Shown in pieces: positions 29,269 through 40,170 of a stretch of 64,000 bases of DNA (position 1 is the first letter of the stretch; every line of letters begins with the position of its first letter). Source of the DNA: Providencia alcalifaciens (GTDB lineage Bacteria > Pseudomonadota > Gammaproteobacteria > Enterobacterales > Enterobacteriaceae); the NCBI RefSeq assembly GCF_020271745.1, contig NZ_CP084296.1, positions 1,612,001 to 1,676,000 on the forward strand. Direction: 5' to 3'. A model generated the notes under the pieces. The model worked only from the letters and a program-made list of their open reading frames with translations, made no database searches and was not told the origin of the DNA. Made by a program: the position numbers and the translations under genes.

Positions 29269-30927
29269 ATGAGTGAATTAGCGCTTACAGTCAGTTTATT
29301 AGCATTAGCTGCCGCACTAGGCTTATGGATAGGTAATTGGAAAATCCGCAACGTGGGCTTAGGGATTGGTGGGGTTCTTTTTGGTGGAATTATTGTTGGG
29401 CATTTTGCGCGAAGCTATGGATTGTCTCTCAATAATGACATGCTGCATTTTATTCAAGAATTTGGCTTGATCCTCTTCGTGTATACCATCGGGATACAAG
29501 TTGGACCCGGTTTTTTCTCTTCTTTGCGTGTTTCTGGTTTAAAACTTAATGGCTTTGCCTTGATGGTAGTTATTTTAGGGGCAGTCGTTACCGCTATTAT
29601 CTATAAAATTGCAGATATCCCTCTACCAATTATTTTGGGCATTTTCTCAGGCGCAGTCACGAATACGCCATCGTTAGGGGCTGGACAGCAAATTCTATCT
29701 GATTTAGGGTCAGATCCGAGTTTGGTGGGGCAAATGGGAATGGGGTATGCGATGGCTTACCCAATGGGAATTTGCGGTATTTTACTGGTGATGTGGCTCG
29801 TTCGTATTATCTTTCGTATCTCGGTAGATAAAGAAGCCGCGGAGTTTAACAGTGCGAACGTTCAGCATCGTGACTTATTACAAACGATGAACATCGCGGT
29901 GCGCAATACCAATCTTGATGGTTTAATGATGCAAGATATTCCCATGCTTGGCAGCGAAGACATTGTCTGCTCGCGGCTAAAACGCGGGGAAATGCTGGTG
30001 GTGCCACAGCCGACCACAGAAATACATCTTGGAGATCTACTGCATGTTGTTGGGCAAAGAGAGGACTTAAATAAAGTCCGCCTAATTCTTGGTGAGGAGG
30101 TTGAAGCCTCATTATCAACTTCAAGTTCTGTATTGCACTCTGTCCGAGTGGTAGTGACTAATGACGCTGTACTAAGTAAACGTTTAAAAGAACTGAATCT
30201 CAAGCAGAAGTATGATGTGGTGGTAACTCGTTTGAACCGGACCGGGATTGACCTGATGGCAAACAACAATTCCATACTGCAATTTGGTGATATTCTTAAT
30301 ATTGTTGGTCGCCCTGAATCAATTGAAGCTGTCACTGCTTTACTCGGAAACGCGAAACAAAAATTACAGCAAGTCCAGATGCTGCCTGTATTTATTGGGA
30401 TAGGGTTGGGGGTTATTTTAGGCTCGTTGCCGATATTTGTGCCGGGCTTTCCTGCTGCATTAAAGTTAGGTTTAGCGGGTGGACCGTTAGTTGTCGCCTT
30501 GATCCTTGGGCGAATAGGTACCATTGGTAGGCTGTATTGGTTTATGCCACCAAGTGCAAACTTAGCGCTGCGGGAGCTTGGGATCGTGATGTTCCTTGCT
30601 GTTGTAGGTTTGAACTCTGGAGGGAGTTTTATTGAAACTCTTATTCAAGGGGATGGCCTCACATGGATTGGCTATGGGCTATTGATTACCTTTATTCCTC
30701 TGTTTATCACGGGCCTAGTCGCACGTATTTTCGGCAAAATGAATTATTTAAGTCTATGCGGTGTGTTGGCTGGCTCGATGACGGATCCGCCAGCATTAGC
30801 TTTTGCAAATAATATCCATCCAACCAGTGGAGCACCGGCGCTTTCTTATGCCACGGTATACCCTTTAGCGATGTTTTTACGCATTATTTCGCCGCAGTTA
30901 TTAGCCATCTTATTTTGGGCATTATGA
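29269..30927 (+). CDS. yidE: AspT/YidE-family putative transporter
   Basis: A 552-residue inner membrane protein. Two sets of about five to six helices flank a soluble region with two RCK-C (TrkA-C) domains (about 190-370). Each membrane half carries a family motif: [18 protein letters not shown] and [17 protein letters not shown]. This is the aspartate-alanine exchanger (AAE) fold. The substrate of YidE is unknown. AGGA precedes the ATG. It is divergent from yidQ. Confidence 0.92.
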   Translation: MSELALTVSLLALAAALGLWIGNWKIRNVGLGIGGVLFGGIIVGHFARSYGLSLNNDMLHFIQEFGLILFVYTIGIQVGPGFFSSLRVSGLKLNGFALMVVILGAVVTAIIYKIADIPLPIILGIFSGAVTNTPSLGAGQQILSDLGSDPSLVGQMGMGYAMAYPMGICGILLVMWLVRIIFRISVDKEAAEFNSANVQHRDLLQTMNIAVRNTNLDGLMMQDIPMLGSEDIVCSRLKRGEMLVVPQPTTEIHLGDLLHVVGQREDLNKVRLILGEEVEASLSTSSSVLHSVRVVVTNDAVLSKRLKELNLKQKYDVVVTRLNRTGIDLMANNNSILQFGDILNIVGRPESIEAVTALLGNAKQKLQQVQMLPVFIGIGLGVILGSLPIFVPGFPAALKLGLAGGPLVVALILGRIGTIGRLYWFMPPSANLALRELGIVMFLAVVGLNSGGSFIETLIQGDGLTWIGYGLLITFIPLFITGLVARIFGKMNYLSLCGVLAGSMTDPPALAFANNIHPTSGAPALSYATVYPLAMFLRIISPQLLAILFWAL

Positions 30928-31100
30928 TTGTGAGTAAAGGAAGGAATAAGATGCGGAGAAAAAGTATCCGTCTATATAAGGGCGTAATTGGTCTTTGTTC
31001 TCGCCATAACTGATATCAGAAAAGTGGTTTAATAACCGCGAATAAGATTTGTCGTGAACAAATATATTCGATTTCAATTATGGAGTTCTCGCTAATTTTG

Positions 31101-31130
31101 GCCCTTTCCTCAATGGAAAGGGCTTTTTTT
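31101..31130 (+). terminator. Strong intrinsic terminator downstream of yidE
   Basis: GCCCTTTCC (31101-31109) pairs with GGAAAGGGC (31115-31123) and is followed by seven Ts. It lies 174 bases after the yidE stop, an unusually long 3' region with no reading frame. Confidence 0.85.
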
Positions 31131-31146
31131 AACCCTACAGCTAGAT

Positions 31147-32403
31147 TTAGCGTTCAGATTCTTGATAGGCTTTTTCTAATTCTTGAGCAAGGATTTGAAT
31201 TCCTTGCTCAATTTTTTCTGGCTCAGGAACATAGTTCATTCGCATACATTCATGCGCATGTTGCCAATCGTCTTCAAGTCCTGGGAAAAAGTAGTGTCCT
31301 GGAACCATCAATACACCACGTGCTTTTAAGCGGCGATAAAGTTCTAAACAACTAATTGGCAAGTCTTTAAACCACAACCATAAGAAAATGGCACCCTCAG
31401 GTTTATGAATAAGACATTTATCTTCAGGAATATGGCGGCGAATGATCTTAATGACCTCTTCAACGCGCTGTTTATAGAATGGCCCTATAACATTTTGAGA
31501 CAATTCAAATAAATCATCACGCTGTAGCATTTCAAGTGCGATGCTTGGACCGATACCACCCGGAGCAAGACTAATAATGCCATTCATATTACTGATAGCA
31601 TCAATCAACTCTTCGCTACCAATAATAATACCGCAGCGAGCTCCCGGTAGGCCGAGTTTTGACAAGCTCATGCACAGAATGACATTTTCATTCCAAAATG
31701 GCGTAGCTTCGCTAAATATAATGCCGGGGAAGGGAACGCCATACGCATTATCAATCAATAATGGAATATTGTGTTGCTTAGCTAATTGATCAAGATGCAG
31801 AACTTCCTCATCGGTGATTACGTTCCCTGTTGGATTGGTTGGGCGAGATACACAGATAACGCCAATATCTTCAGTAATTTCAAGGGTGTTGAAATCAACA
31901 TGGTATTTAAACTGTCCATCAGGTAAAAATTCAATTTGCGGCTTATTTGCCACAAAAAGGTCATCATCAAGTCCAGAATCCGCATAACCCACATATTCAG
32001 GGGCAATTGGGAAAAGCACTTTACGAGAGATACCATCTTCAAAGCGACCAGCAAGTAGGTTAAATAGATAGAAAAACGCACTTTGGCTACCGTTGGTTAG
32101 CGCAATATTTTTCGCGCTGATATCCCAGCCTAGTTTCGCTTTTAAAGTTGCTGCTAGCGCTTTCAACATGGCATCTTTGCCTTGAGGACCGTCATAGTTA
32201 CACAAGGTATCGGTCAATTGCCCATTGGCACACATTTCTGCAAGGAGATCTTGGAAATATTTATCCATTTCAGGGATGTGAGCAGGGTTCCCACCGCCAA
32301 GCATAATCGCGCCGGGGGTTCTGAGGCCTTCATTCAAGTCTTTCATTAATTCTGAAATGCCTGAATTTTTAGCAAATTTATTACCAAATTTAGAGAAATT
32401 CAT
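31147..32403 (-). CDS. avtA: Valine-pyruvate aminotransferase
   Basis: A 418-residue PLP enzyme that swaps amino groups between alanine and 2-ketoisovalerate to make valine and pyruvate. The fold type I pattern is clear: LTNGSQSAFFYLFN, CVSRPTNPTGN, LLIDNAYGVPFPG, and Lys249 in SLSKLGLPGARCG as the PLP Schiff base. The C-terminal arginine region MRMNYVPEPE is present. It is monocistronic and convergent with yidE. Confidence 0.95.
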   Translation of the reverse strand: MNFSKFGNKFAKNSGISELMKDLNEGLRTPGAIMLGGGNPAHIPEMDKYFQDLLAEMCANGQLTDTLCNYDGPQGKDAMLKALAATLKAKLGWDISAKNIALTNGSQSAFFYLFNLLAGRFEDGISRKVLFPIAPEYVGYADSGLDDDLFVANKPQIEFLPDGQFKYHVDFNTLEITEDIGVICVSRPTNPTGNVITDEEVLHLDQLAKQHNIPLLIDNAYGVPFPGIIFSEATPFWNENVILCMSLSKLGLPGARCGIIIGSEELIDAISNMNGIISLAPGGIGPSIALEMLQRDDLFELSQNVIGPFYKQRVEEVIKIIRRHIPEDKCLIHKPEGAIFLWLWFKDLPISCLELYRRLKARGVLMVPGHYFFPGLEDDWQHAHECMRMNYVPEPEKIEQGIQILAQELEKAYQESER

Positions 32404-32609
32404 TGTATTTATTCACATTTGTTTATTAGGTTGTTAATGGAATTTCCAACATACCGCGCTCCTATCTAGAGTTCAATAGCTTAATTACAGTTCTTTTTCA
32501 TATAAAATATCAATAATGGCTAATAAATTGGATTTTTTGAGTTGGTTTGTTTGTAAATCGTGGCTGATTTCTCTTGTTGTGGTTTGGTTTTTTATCAAAA
32601 AGCTCTGAT

Positions 32610-33173
32610 TTATCGATATTGGCAACAATTTACAAGGTGGTCATTGACCATCCCTGTGGCTTGCATAAAGGCGTAGCAAGTAACAGAGCCAACAAATTTG
32701 AAGCCGTATTTTTTCAGCGCTTTAGACAAAGTCTTGGAAAGCTCTGTTTCTGCAGGAACTTGGGTAGATTCTGTCCATTTATTTACGATGGGTTGGTGGT
32801 TCACAAAGTCCCAAATGAAAGTAGAAAAATCGATTTCTTGATTTTTCATCGCTAAATAGGCCTTAGCATTAGCAATAATCGCGTTGATTTTTAATCGGTT
32901 ACGAATAATTCTAGAGTCTTGCATAAGCCGCTCTACGTCTTTTTCATCCATCATGGCAATCTTTTCAGGATCAAATTGATGAAATAGATCTCGATACCCT
33001 TGGCGCTTTTTCAAAATGGTGTACCAAGAGAGCCCTGCTTGTTGACCTTCGAGGCAGATCATTTCAAATAATTCTTGATTATCTTTGGTGGGTTTTCCCC
33101 ATTCATTATCGTGGTAGGCAATATATTCGGGATCTTGATTGACCCAATGACAGCGAGTGAGTGAGGTTTCCAT
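32610..33173 (-). CDS. tag: DNA-3-methyladenine glycosylase I
   Basis: A 187-residue base excision enzyme removing 3-methyladenine. It has the helix-hairpin-helix glycosylase fold of Tag: an N-terminal Cys-His zinc pair region (RCHWVNQDPEYIAYHDNEWG), EMICLEGQQAGLSW with the catalytic-pocket Glu, and the C-terminal FKFVGSVTCYAFMQATG plus NDHLVNCC that completes zinc binding. AAGGA precedes the ATG. Confidence 0.95.
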   Translation of the reverse strand: METSLTRCHWVNQDPEYIAYHDNEWGKPTKDNQELFEMICLEGQQAGLSWYTILKKRQGYRDLFHQFDPEKIAMMDEKDVERLMQDSRIIRNRLKINAIIANAKAYLAMKNQEIDFSTFIWDFVNHQPIVNKWTESTQVPAETELSKTLSKALKKYGFKFVGSVTCYAFMQATGMVNDHLVNCCQYR

Positions 33174-33373
33174 TTTTCATCCTTTTTCTAATAATGTTCA
33201 TCTTGTAGGCAAGAATAGAATCTTTATACTGTATAAAAATACAGTTTTAAAGGGATGAAATTAATTTTTTTTCTTTTTAGAATGATTACAGATGTATTCA
33301 TTGCTGTATATCTGGCGGTCAAAGGGTATACTGGTTACTTTCTTAAATTTCACGTATCGCGTGCGGATCTAAC

Positions 33374-34282
33374 ATGCAAAAGTTTGATACCAAAACCTTT
33401 CAAGGTCTTATCCTGACATTACAGGATTACTGGGCGCGCCAAGGCTGTACCATTGTTCAACCACTGGACATGGAAGTCGGCGCAGGTACTTCACACCCAA
33501 TGACGTGTTTGCGCGCTTTAGGTCCAGAACCTATCGCAGCAGCTTATGTTCAGCCATCTCGCCGACCAACTGATGGTCGCTATGGTGAAAACCCGAACCG
33601 TCTACAGCACTATTACCAGTTTCAGGTGATCATTAAGCCTTCGCCTGACAATATCCAAGAGTTGTACTTAGGTTCATTAAAAGAACTTGGTATTGATCCA
33701 ACTGTCCATGATATCCGCTTTGTTGAAGATAACTGGGAAAACCCAACACTGGGTGCTTGGGGTCTAGGTTGGGAAGTTTGGTTAAATGGTATGGAAGTGA
33801 CTCAGTTCACTTACTTCCAGCAAGTGGGCGGTCTGGAGTGTAAGCCTGTAACGGGTGAAATCACGTATGGTCTTGAGCGTCTTGCTATGTATATTCAAGG
33901 CGTTGATAGCGTGTATGATCTGGTTTGGTGTGATGGCCCGCTGGGTAAAACCACGTATGGCGATATTTATCACCAAAACGAAGTTGAGCAATCCACGTAT
34001 AACTTTGAACATGCCAATGTTGAATTCTTATTCAAATGCTTTGAAGAGTATGAGAAAGAAGCTCAATATCTGCTTGCTTTAGAAACGCCTCTGCCTCTTC
34101 CTGCTTATGAGCGTATTTTAAAAGCGGCTCATACCTTTAATTTACTGGATGCCCGTAAGGCAATTTCAGTCACAGAACGCCAGCGCTATATTTTACGTAT
34201 CCGCACCCTGACGAAAGGGGTGGCAGAAGCTTATTATGCTTCTCGTGAAGCGCTGGGTTTCCCTATGTGTCATAAGAACTAA
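33374..34282 (+). CDS. glyQ: Glycine-tRNA ligase alpha subunit
   Basis: A 302-residue catalytic subunit of the alpha2-beta2 glycyl-tRNA synthetase. Class II motifs include [19 protein letters not shown] and [21 protein letters not shown]. It forms glycyl-adenylate and charges tRNA-Gly with GlyS. The stop is 9 bp from glyS. Confidence 0.98.
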   Translation: MQKFDTKTFQGLILTLQDYWARQGCTIVQPLDMEVGAGTSHPMTCLRALGPEPIAAAYVQPSRRPTDGRYGENPNRLQHYYQFQVIIKPSPDNIQELYLGSLKELGIDPTVHDIRFVEDNWENPTLGAWGLGWEVWLNGMEVTQFTYFQQVGGLECKPVTGEITYGLERLAMYIQGVDSVYDLVWCDGPLGKTTYGDIYHQNEVEQSTYNFEHANVEFLFKCFEEYEKEAQYLLALETPLPLPAYERILKAAHTFNLLDARKAISVTERQRYILRIRTLTKGVAEAYYASREALGFPMCHKN

Positions 34283-34291
34283 GAGGCTGTC

Positions 34292-36361
34292 ATGACTCAA
34301 CAGACTTTCCTAGTGGAAATCGGTACAGAAGAGTTACCGCCGAAGGCTCTTCGTTCTCTTGCAGAATCATTCGCCGCTAACTTTACTGCGGAATTAGATG
34401 GTGCAGATATTGCTCATGGTGCAGTGAATTGGTTTGCTGCGCCTCGTCGTTTAGCGCTGAAAGTGGAAAACTTATCCGCGGCTCAGCCAGACCGCGAAGT
34501 TGAAAAACGCGGCCCCGCAATTTCCCAAGCATTTGATGCTGAAGGTAAACCAACAAAAGCTGCTGAAGGTTGGGCGCGTGGTTGCGGGATCACCGTTGAT
34601 CAAGCAGAACGCTTAACCACCGATAAAGGCGAATGGTTACTGTATCGCGCACAAATGAAAGGTCAGCCAGTCAGCGAATTATTGATTGATATGGTTAGCC
34701 GTTCACTAGCGAAATTACCGATCCCTAAATTAATGCGCTGGGCAGATAAAGAGACTCAGTTTGTACGTCCTGTACATACTGTGACATTACTGCTGGGTAG
34801 CGATGTTGTGAAGGGCGAAATTCTTGGTATTAAGAGCGACCGTATTATCCGCGGTCACCGTTTTATGGGTGAAGCTGAATTCACAATTGATAACGCGGAA
34901 CAATACCCAGAAATTTTACGCACTCGCGGCAAAGTAATCGCAGATTACGCTGAGCGTAAAGCGACAATTATTGCCGATGCAGAAAAAGCCGCTCAAGTAT
35001 TGGGTGGTAAAGCAGACTTAACCGACAGCCTAGTTGAAGAAGTGGCTTCTTTGGTTGAATGGCCAGTGGTATTAACAGCAAAATTCGAAGAAAAATTCTT
35101 AGAAGTTCCTGCTGAAGCACTGGTATACACCATGAAAGGCGACCAAAAATATTTCCCTGTTTATGATAATGCAGGCAAGTTAATGCCGAACTTTATCTTC
35201 GTGGCGAATATCGAATCTTCAGATCCGCAGCAAATTATCTCCGGTAACGAAAAAGTCGTTCGCCCGCGTTTAGCGGATGCGGAATTCTTCTTCAAAACTG
35301 ACCGTAAACAACGCTTAGAAGACAACCTGCCACGTTTAGAAACCGTTCTGTTCCAGCAACAGTTAGGTACTCTGCGTGATAAAACTGATCGCTTAGAAGC
35401 CTTAGCGGGTTGGATTGCGAGCAAGATTGGTGCGGATGTGAATCACGCAACCCGTGCCGGCTTACTGGCTAAATGTGACTTGATGACCAACATGGTCTTT
35501 GAATTCACAGACACCCAAGGTGTTATGGGGATGCACTATGCTCGCCATGACGGTGAATCAGAAGATGTTGCTCTTGCGCTGAAAGAACAGTATCAACCGC
35601 GTTTCGCTGGTGATGAATTGCCATCTACTGATGTTTCTGCGGCATTAGCATTAGCAGAAAAAATGGATACCCTCGCAGGTATTTTCGGTATCGGCCAGCA
35701 CCCTAAAGGGGACAAAGACCCATTTGCTCTGCGCCGTGCTGCATTAGGTGTGTTACGGATTATCGTTGAAAAAGGCTATCAGCTCGATCTTGTGGAAATG
35801 ACTCAAGAGGCTGCGCGTCTGTATGGCGAGAAACTAACTAACAAAAATGTGGTGGAAGATGTCGTTGAGTTCATGCTGGGTCGCTTCCGTTCTTGGTACC
35901 AAGAATTGGGCTACAGCATTGATACTATCCAAGCAGTATTAGCTCGTCGTCCAACTCAGCCAGCTGATTTCGACGCACGTGTTAAAGCGGTGACTCACTT
36001 CCGTTCTTTAGAAGAAGCACAAACGCTGGCAGCTGCTAACAAACGTGTTTCTAATATTCTGAGTAAGTCAGAAGAAAAACTCGCTGATAGCGTGTTAGCA
36101 TCTGTACTGAAAACGCCAGAAGAAGTGAAATTAGCGACTCACGTTGTGGTACTGCAAGACAAGCTAGCACCAATGTTTGCTGAACGTAACTACCAAGAAG
36201 CACTCGTTGAGTTAGCCTCTTTACGTGAAGTGGTTGATGAATTCTTTGCGAACGTCATGGTGATGGATGAAGATCCTGCTGTGCGGAATAACCGTTTAAC
36301 CCTGTTAAGCCAGCTTCGCGAGCTATTCTTAAAAGTTGCAGATATTTCACTGCTTCAATAG
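34292..36361 (+). CDS. glyS: Glycine-tRNA ligase beta subunit
   Basis: A 689-residue subunit that recognises tRNA-Gly. The start [15 protein letters not shown], the HD-like region and the C-terminal DALR anticodon-binding domain ([20 protein letters not shown]) are all visible, and length equals that of E. coli GlyS. It follows glyQ closely and ends at a strong terminator. Confidence 0.98.
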   Translation: MTQQTFLVEIGTEELPPKALRSLAESFAANFTAELDGADIAHGAVNWFAAPRRLALKVENLSAAQPDREVEKRGPAISQAFDAEGKPTKAAEGWARGCGITVDQAERLTTDKGEWLLYRAQMKGQPVSELLIDMVSRSLAKLPIPKLMRWADKETQFVRPVHTVTLLLGSDVVKGEILGIKSDRIIRGHRFMGEAEFTIDNAEQYPEILRTRGKVIADYAERKATIIADAEKAAQVLGGKADLTDSLVEEVASLVEWPVVLTAKFEEKFLEVPAEALVYTMKGDQKYFPVYDNAGKLMPNFIFVANIESSDPQQIISGNEKVVRPRLADAEFFFKTDRKQRLEDNLPRLETVLFQQQLGTLRDKTDRLEALAGWIASKIGADVNHATRAGLLAKCDLMTNMVFEFTDTQGVMGMHYARHDGESEDVALALKEQYQPRFAGDELPSTDVSAALALAEKMDTLAGIFGIGQHPKGDKDPFALRRAALGVLRIIVEKGYQLDLVEMTQEAARLYGEKLTNKNVVEDVVEFMLGRFRSWYQELGYSIDTIQAVLARRPTQPADFDARVKAVTHFRSLEEAQTLAAANKRVSNILSKSEEKLADSVLASVLKTPEEVKLATHVVVLQDKLAPMFAERNYQEALVELASLREVVDEFFANVMVMDEDPAVRNNRLTLLSQLRELFLKVADISLLQ

Positions 36362-36433
36362 GTTGATTTTTAGTCAGTTATTTTTAATTTAGAAAATGAT
36401 TGAATAAATATTACCTTCCCAATGATTGGGATA

Positions 36434-36468
36434 AATAAGCGCTAAGATATTTTAGCGCTTATTTTTTA
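36434..36468 (+). terminator. Terminator of glyQS
   Basis: Twelve-base arms AATAAGCGCTAA (36434-36445) and TTAGCGCTTATT (36452-36463) pair perfectly and run into TTTTTT. Confidence 0.9.
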
Positions 36469-36550
36469 GCCAAAAATAGACGTAAAAATAAGAAACCATA
36501 TCATTTTGATGGTTTTATCAGCATACGAACGGTTTTAGCGAAAAATAGGG

Positions 36551-36579
36551 TTGACGATCCCCATTCTTGGCAGTATTAT
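36551..36579 (+). promoter_or_regulatory. Sigma-70 promoter of the proline tRNA
   Basis: TTGACG (36551-36556) and TATTAT (36574-36579) are separated by 17 bases and lie 12 bases before the tRNA. Confidence 0.8.
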
Positions 36580-36591
36580 TCACACCGTTTT

Positions 36592-36668
36592 CGGCGAGTA
36601 GCGCAGCTTGGTAGCGCAACTGGTTTGGGACCAGTGGGTCGGAGGTTCGAATCCTCTCTCGCCGACCA
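36592..36668 (+). tRNA. proM: tRNA-Pro (anticodon TGG)
   Basis: A 77-base gene with encoded CCA. The acceptor stem CGGCGAG/CTCGCCG, the D-loop with AGCTTGGTA, anticodon TGG at 36626-36628, the GGTTCGAATCC T-arm and discriminator A are present. The sequence is essentially that of E. coli proM. It has its own promoter and terminator. It occupies the position next to dppA where E. coli has proK (anticodon CGG). Confidence 0.97.
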
Positions 36669-36674
36669 AATTCT

Positions 36675-36703
36675 AAAACCCACCTCAATGAGGTGGGTTT
36701 TTT
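36675..36703 (+). terminator. Terminator of tRNA-Pro
   Basis: AAAACCCACCTC (36675-36686) and GAGGTGGGTTTT (36690-36701) form a 12-bp stem with a 3-base loop and a T-run. Confidence 0.92.
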
Positions 36704-36822
36704 CGTTTCTATCTCCCTCATTTTTCCAACTCCTTTTAGTTACCACTATTACGCTCATTTAATGCACATTACGTATTAATAAGCTTTCTACTGCTTTTAA
36801 GCTAAGCGCTCAGAACAAAATC

Positions 36823-36858
36823 AGTCTACCTATCAAAACAAGCCTACCTATCAAAACC
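36823..36858 (+). repeat. Two-copy 18-bp tandem repeat in the dpp upstream region
   Basis: Two adjacent 18-base units (core CTACCTATCAAAAC) match at 16 of 18 positions. No function is apparent. Confidence 0.75.
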
Positions 36859-37326
36859 AGCTTTCATAATCTGATTGGTATTTTCCCCCGTGGTTTCCTG
36901 AAAATGGTAAGAGGATATATAAGTCCACCAATAATTCTTTTTAGTATAAAAAACATGCAAAACAATCAGCTAACAAATAGTTTTATGTGAATTCTATTTA
37001 GCGTTTTATGTTGCAATTTTTTGTATTGCCCACTATTTCCGCTCAGTAATTCAGCACTTAATCACAAATATACAAATAATTAACTCCCTTATAAAAATCT
37101 ATTCAGTAATGTTTCTGTGGTTATAATCGCTAGAAAGTAAACATTTTTGTAACATATAAGGCTATATTTACACCAAAATAATTCAAAAAATATTATTTAA
37201 GTGAAATTGTTACAGTGAATAATGCTATTGACGAAATGTATTCCAGTTGATTAATTGCTCAGTGAATAACAAAAAATACAGATACGGCATCTGTCTTATT
37301 CAAGATGGATTTCAGTATTCGATAAG

Positions 37327-37343
37327 ACAACATACACCACAGG
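37327..37343 (+). promoter_or_regulatory. CA-rich GcvB-like target overlapping the dppA ribosome site
   Basis: ACAACATACACCACAGG lies 11-27 bases before the dppA ATG. It contains ACAACAT, seven of eight bases of the GcvB seed target CACAACAY, and runs into the AGGAG ribosome site. E. coli dppA is a known GcvB target. Pairing here is inferred. Confidence 0.55.
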
Positions 37344-37353
37344 AGCATTACCA

Positions 37354-38964
37354 ATGACGCTCTCGATGAAAAAGACAGGTTTATTGACGGTAGGCTTAAC
37401 ATTAGCTGCTTTAGCGGTATCAGCCTCAGTACAGGCTAAAACACTGGTTTATTGTTCTGAAGGTTCACCTGAAGGGTTTAACCCACAGTTATTCACCTCT
37501 GGAACAACTTATGATGCGAGTTCAATCCCTCTGTATAATCGTTTGGTTGAATTTAAGCTGGGTACGACTGAAATTGAGCCGGGCTTAGCGGAAAGCTGGG
37601 ATGTCAGTGACGATGGCAAGGTGTACACATTCCACCTGCGTAAAGGCGTGAAATGGCACTCTAATAAAGATTTCAAACCAAGCCGCGACTTAAATGCGGA
37701 TGACGTGATCTACACGTTCATGCGCCAAAAAGATCCAAACCACCCATACCACAAAGTTTCTGGCGGCAGCTATGAATACTTTATGGGAATGGACATGGAC
37801 AAAATTATCGACAAAGTTGAAAAAGTCGATGACAACACCGTTCGTATCACATTAACACGCCCAGAGGCGCCATTCTTAGCGGATATGGCAATGGACTTCG
37901 CATCAATCTTATCAGCGGAATACGCAGATCAAATGTTGAAGGCGAACACTCCAGAGAAAGTTGACCTGAACCCAATCGGAACAGGGCCTTTTGCACTGCA
38001 ACAGTACCAGAAAGACTCCCGCATTCTGTACAAAGCGAACAAAGACTACTGGGGCAATGTACCGAAGATTGATCGCTTAGTGTTCTCTATCACTCCTGAC
38101 GCGTCAGTACGTTATGCAAAACTGCAGAAAAATGAGTGCCAAGTGATGCCATATCCAAACCCGGCTGACTTAGAACGCATGAAAGCAGATAAAGACATTA
38201 CGTTAATGGAGCAGCCTGGTCTGAACGTAGGTTACCTGTCTTACAACGTTGAAAAGAAACCACTGGATAACCAAAAGGTTCGCCAAGCGCTGTCGATGGC
38301 AGTGAACAAAGACGCGATTATCCAAGCGGTTTATCAAGGTGCGGGTCAAAAAGCGAAAAACTTAATCCCACCAACTATGTGGGGTTACAACGACGCGATT
38401 CAAGATACCGAATATAACCCAGAAAAAGCCAAAAAATTGCTGGCGGAAGCGGGCTTCCCAGAAGGTTTCGAAATTGACCTGTGGGCAATGCCAGTTCAAC
38501 GCCCATATAACCCGAATGCACGCCGAATGGCGGAAATGATCCAAGCTGACTGGGCGAAGATCGGGGTTAAATCGAAAGTGGTTAGCTACGAATGGGGTGA
38601 ATACCTGAAACGAGCTAAGAGCGGCGAACCTCAAACCGTGATGATGGGTTGGACTGGTGACAATGGTGACCCTGATAACTTCTTCGCGACCTTATTCAGC
38701 TGTGCAGCGAAAAAACAGGGTTCTAACTACTCTAAATGGTGTAATCAAAGTTTTGAAGACGTGATTCAGCCTGCACGTATGACATCTGATCACAACAAAC
38801 GTGTAGAACTGTACAAACAAGCTCAAGTGGTCATGAACGAACAAGCGCCAGCGCTGATCATCGCTCACTCCACCGTATTTGAGCCTGTGCGTAAAGAAGT
38901 TAAAGGCTACGTGGTTGATCCGTTAGGTAAACACCACTTCGAAAACGTAGACATTGATAATTAA
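37354..38964 (+). CDS. dppA: Dipeptide ABC transporter, periplasmic binding protein
   Basis: A 536-residue secreted protein with a signal peptide cleaved near [12 protein letters not shown]. It has the SBP family 5 fold, with [27 protein letters not shown] near the start and a large domain that encloses the peptide. It binds dipeptides, and in E. coli also haem, for DppBCDF. AGGAG precedes the ATG. A GC-rich hairpin separates it from dppB, consistent with its higher expression. Confidence 0.97.
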   Translation: MTLSMKKTGLLTVGLTLAALAVSASVQAKTLVYCSEGSPEGFNPQLFTSGTTYDASSIPLYNRLVEFKLGTTEIEPGLAESWDVSDDGKVYTFHLRKGVKWHSNKDFKPSRDLNADDVIYTFMRQKDPNHPYHKVSGGSYEYFMGMDMDKIIDKVEKVDDNTVRITLTRPEAPFLADMAMDFASILSAEYADQMLKANTPEKVDLNPIGTGPFALQQYQKDSRILYKANKDYWGNVPKIDRLVFSITPDASVRYAKLQKNECQVMPYPNPADLERMKADKDITLMEQPGLNVGYLSYNVEKKPLDNQKVRQALSMAVNKDAIIQAVYQGAGQKAKNLIPPTMWGYNDAIQDTEYNPEKAKKLLAEAGFPEGFEIDLWAMPVQRPYNPNARRMAEMIQADWAKIGVKSKVVSYEWGEYLKRAKSGEPQTVMMGWTGDNGDPDNFFATLFSCAAKKQGSNYSKWCNQSFEDVIQPARMTSDHNKRVELYKQAQVVMNEQAPALIIAHSTVFEPVRKEVKGYVVDPLGKHHFENVDIDN

Positions 38965-38983
38965 TTGTTTTTAGTCTGTAAAT

Positions 38984-39018
38984 GCCCTTCGCTGCCTTTT
39001 GCGGCGGAGGGCGTTTTC
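38984..39018 (+). terminator. Attenuating hairpin between dppA and dppB
   Basis: GCCCTTCGCTGC (38984-38995) pairs with GCGGCGGAGGGC (39001-39012) with two mismatches and is followed by GTTTTC. Read-through would give the lower level needed for membrane subunits. Confidence 0.75.
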
Positions 39019-39139
39019 TCCTCTGACGTTCAGAAGATGCAGATAAATTTAGTTATTTGTGAGCAGATGAAAACGTTGTTTTTCTGACCAGCCAAGCGGA
39101 CTAAGAGCCGTCGACGGCATTATTAAAGAGACTCAGGAT

Positions 39140-40159
39140 ATGCTGCAATTTATCCTCCGACGATTCGGGCTCGTGATCCCCACCTTTATCGGTATCACGC
39201 TACTTACTTTTGCTTTCGTTCACATGATCCCAGGTGACCCAGTCATGATTATGGCGGGTGAACGCGGATTATCCCCAGAAAGACACGCTTATTTAATGGC
39301 TGAATTAGGACTCGACCAGCCACTTTGGAAACAATATCTCCATTACCTAAACGGAGTACTGCATGGTGATTTAGGGATCTCCTTAAAAAGCCGTATTGGT
39401 GTTTGGGAAGAATTTTTACCTCGCTTTTTAGCCACCGTAGAATTGGCCACTTGCGCCATGATTTTTGCGGTTTCTGTTGGGATCCCTGTAGGCGTTTTAG
39501 CGGCAGTTAAACGTGGTTCGATTTTCGATCACACTGCGATCGGTGTTTCATTAACAGGTTATTCTATGCCGATCTTCTGGTGGGGGATCATGCTGATCAT
39601 GCTGGTCTCCGTTCAGTGGGATCTCACTCCTGTTGCGGGAAGAGTAAGCGACACCGTTTTCCTTGATGACTCTTATCCGCTCACGGGCTTTATGCTGATT
39701 GATACCCTAATTTGGGGGGAAGCGGGAGACTTCAAAGATGCAGTGGAACACTTAATTTTACCATCTATTGTACTCGGCACTATTCCACTGGCTGTGATTG
39801 TGCGTATGACTCGCTCTGCGATGCTGGAAGTATTAGGGGAAGACTATATTCGTACGGCGAGAGCAAAAGGCGTTAGCCGTGCTCGCGTGATTTTAATTCA
39901 CGCCCTGCGCAACGCATTATTGCCTGTTGTGACGGTAATTGGTTTGCAGGTTGGAGTAATGCTTGCCGGTGCAATTTTGACGGAAACCATTTTTTCATGG
40001 CCGGGGTTAGGTCGTTGGTTAATTGAAGGGCTACAACGTCGAGATTACCCAGTGGTTCAAGGTGGTGTCCTGCTGGTCGCAACGTTGATTATCCTCGTTA
40101 ACTTAGTGGTAGATGTGCTGTATGGCATTGTTAACCCACGTATTCGTCATAAGAAATAA
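39140..40159 (+). CDS. dppB: Dipeptide ABC transporter permease DppB
   Basis: A 339-residue inner membrane permease with about six helices. The N-terminal ILRRFGLVIPTFIGITLLTF and the EAA loop (YIRTARAKGVSRARVILIHALRNAL) that docks on the ATPases are visible. It is second in dppABCDF, about 175 bases after dppA. Confidence 0.96.
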   Translation: MLQFILRRFGLVIPTFIGITLLTFAFVHMIPGDPVMIMAGERGLSPERHAYLMAELGLDQPLWKQYLHYLNGVLHGDLGISLKSRIGVWEEFLPRFLATVELATCAMIFAVSVGIPVGVLAAVKRGSIFDHTAIGVSLTGYSMPIFWWGIMLIMLVSVQWDLTPVAGRVSDTVFLDDSYPLTGFMLIDTLIWGEAGDFKDAVEHLILPSIVLGTIPLAVIVRMTRSAMLEVLGEDYIRTARAKGVSRARVILIHALRNALLPVVTVIGLQVGVMLAGAILTETIFSWPGLGRWLIEGLQRRDYPVVQGGVLLVATLIILVNLVVDVLYGIVNPRIRHKK

Positions 40160-40170
40160 GGAGCGCAAAC

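Larger units (their letters stand above)
36704..37353. other. Long upstream region of dppA
   Basis: 650 bases without a convincing reading frame. It holds an 18-bp tandem repeat (36823-36858), a possible promoter with TTGACG (37228-37233) and TTAATT (37251-37256) 17 bases apart, and a CA-rich leader ahead of dppA. The remainder is AT-rich and unassigned. Confidence 0.5.

Noticed and set aside
29862-30524. 220-residue minus-strand frame opposite yidE
   Set aside because: It is antisense to a well-conserved transporter gene and its composition (Ser, Thr, Pro, Arg rich) is typical of a shadow frame.
36518-36758. Minus-strand open frames across the proline tRNA
   Set aside because: They translate the tRNA complement; this is the common false protein motif (ARED-SNLRPTGPKP type) produced by antisense tRNA.
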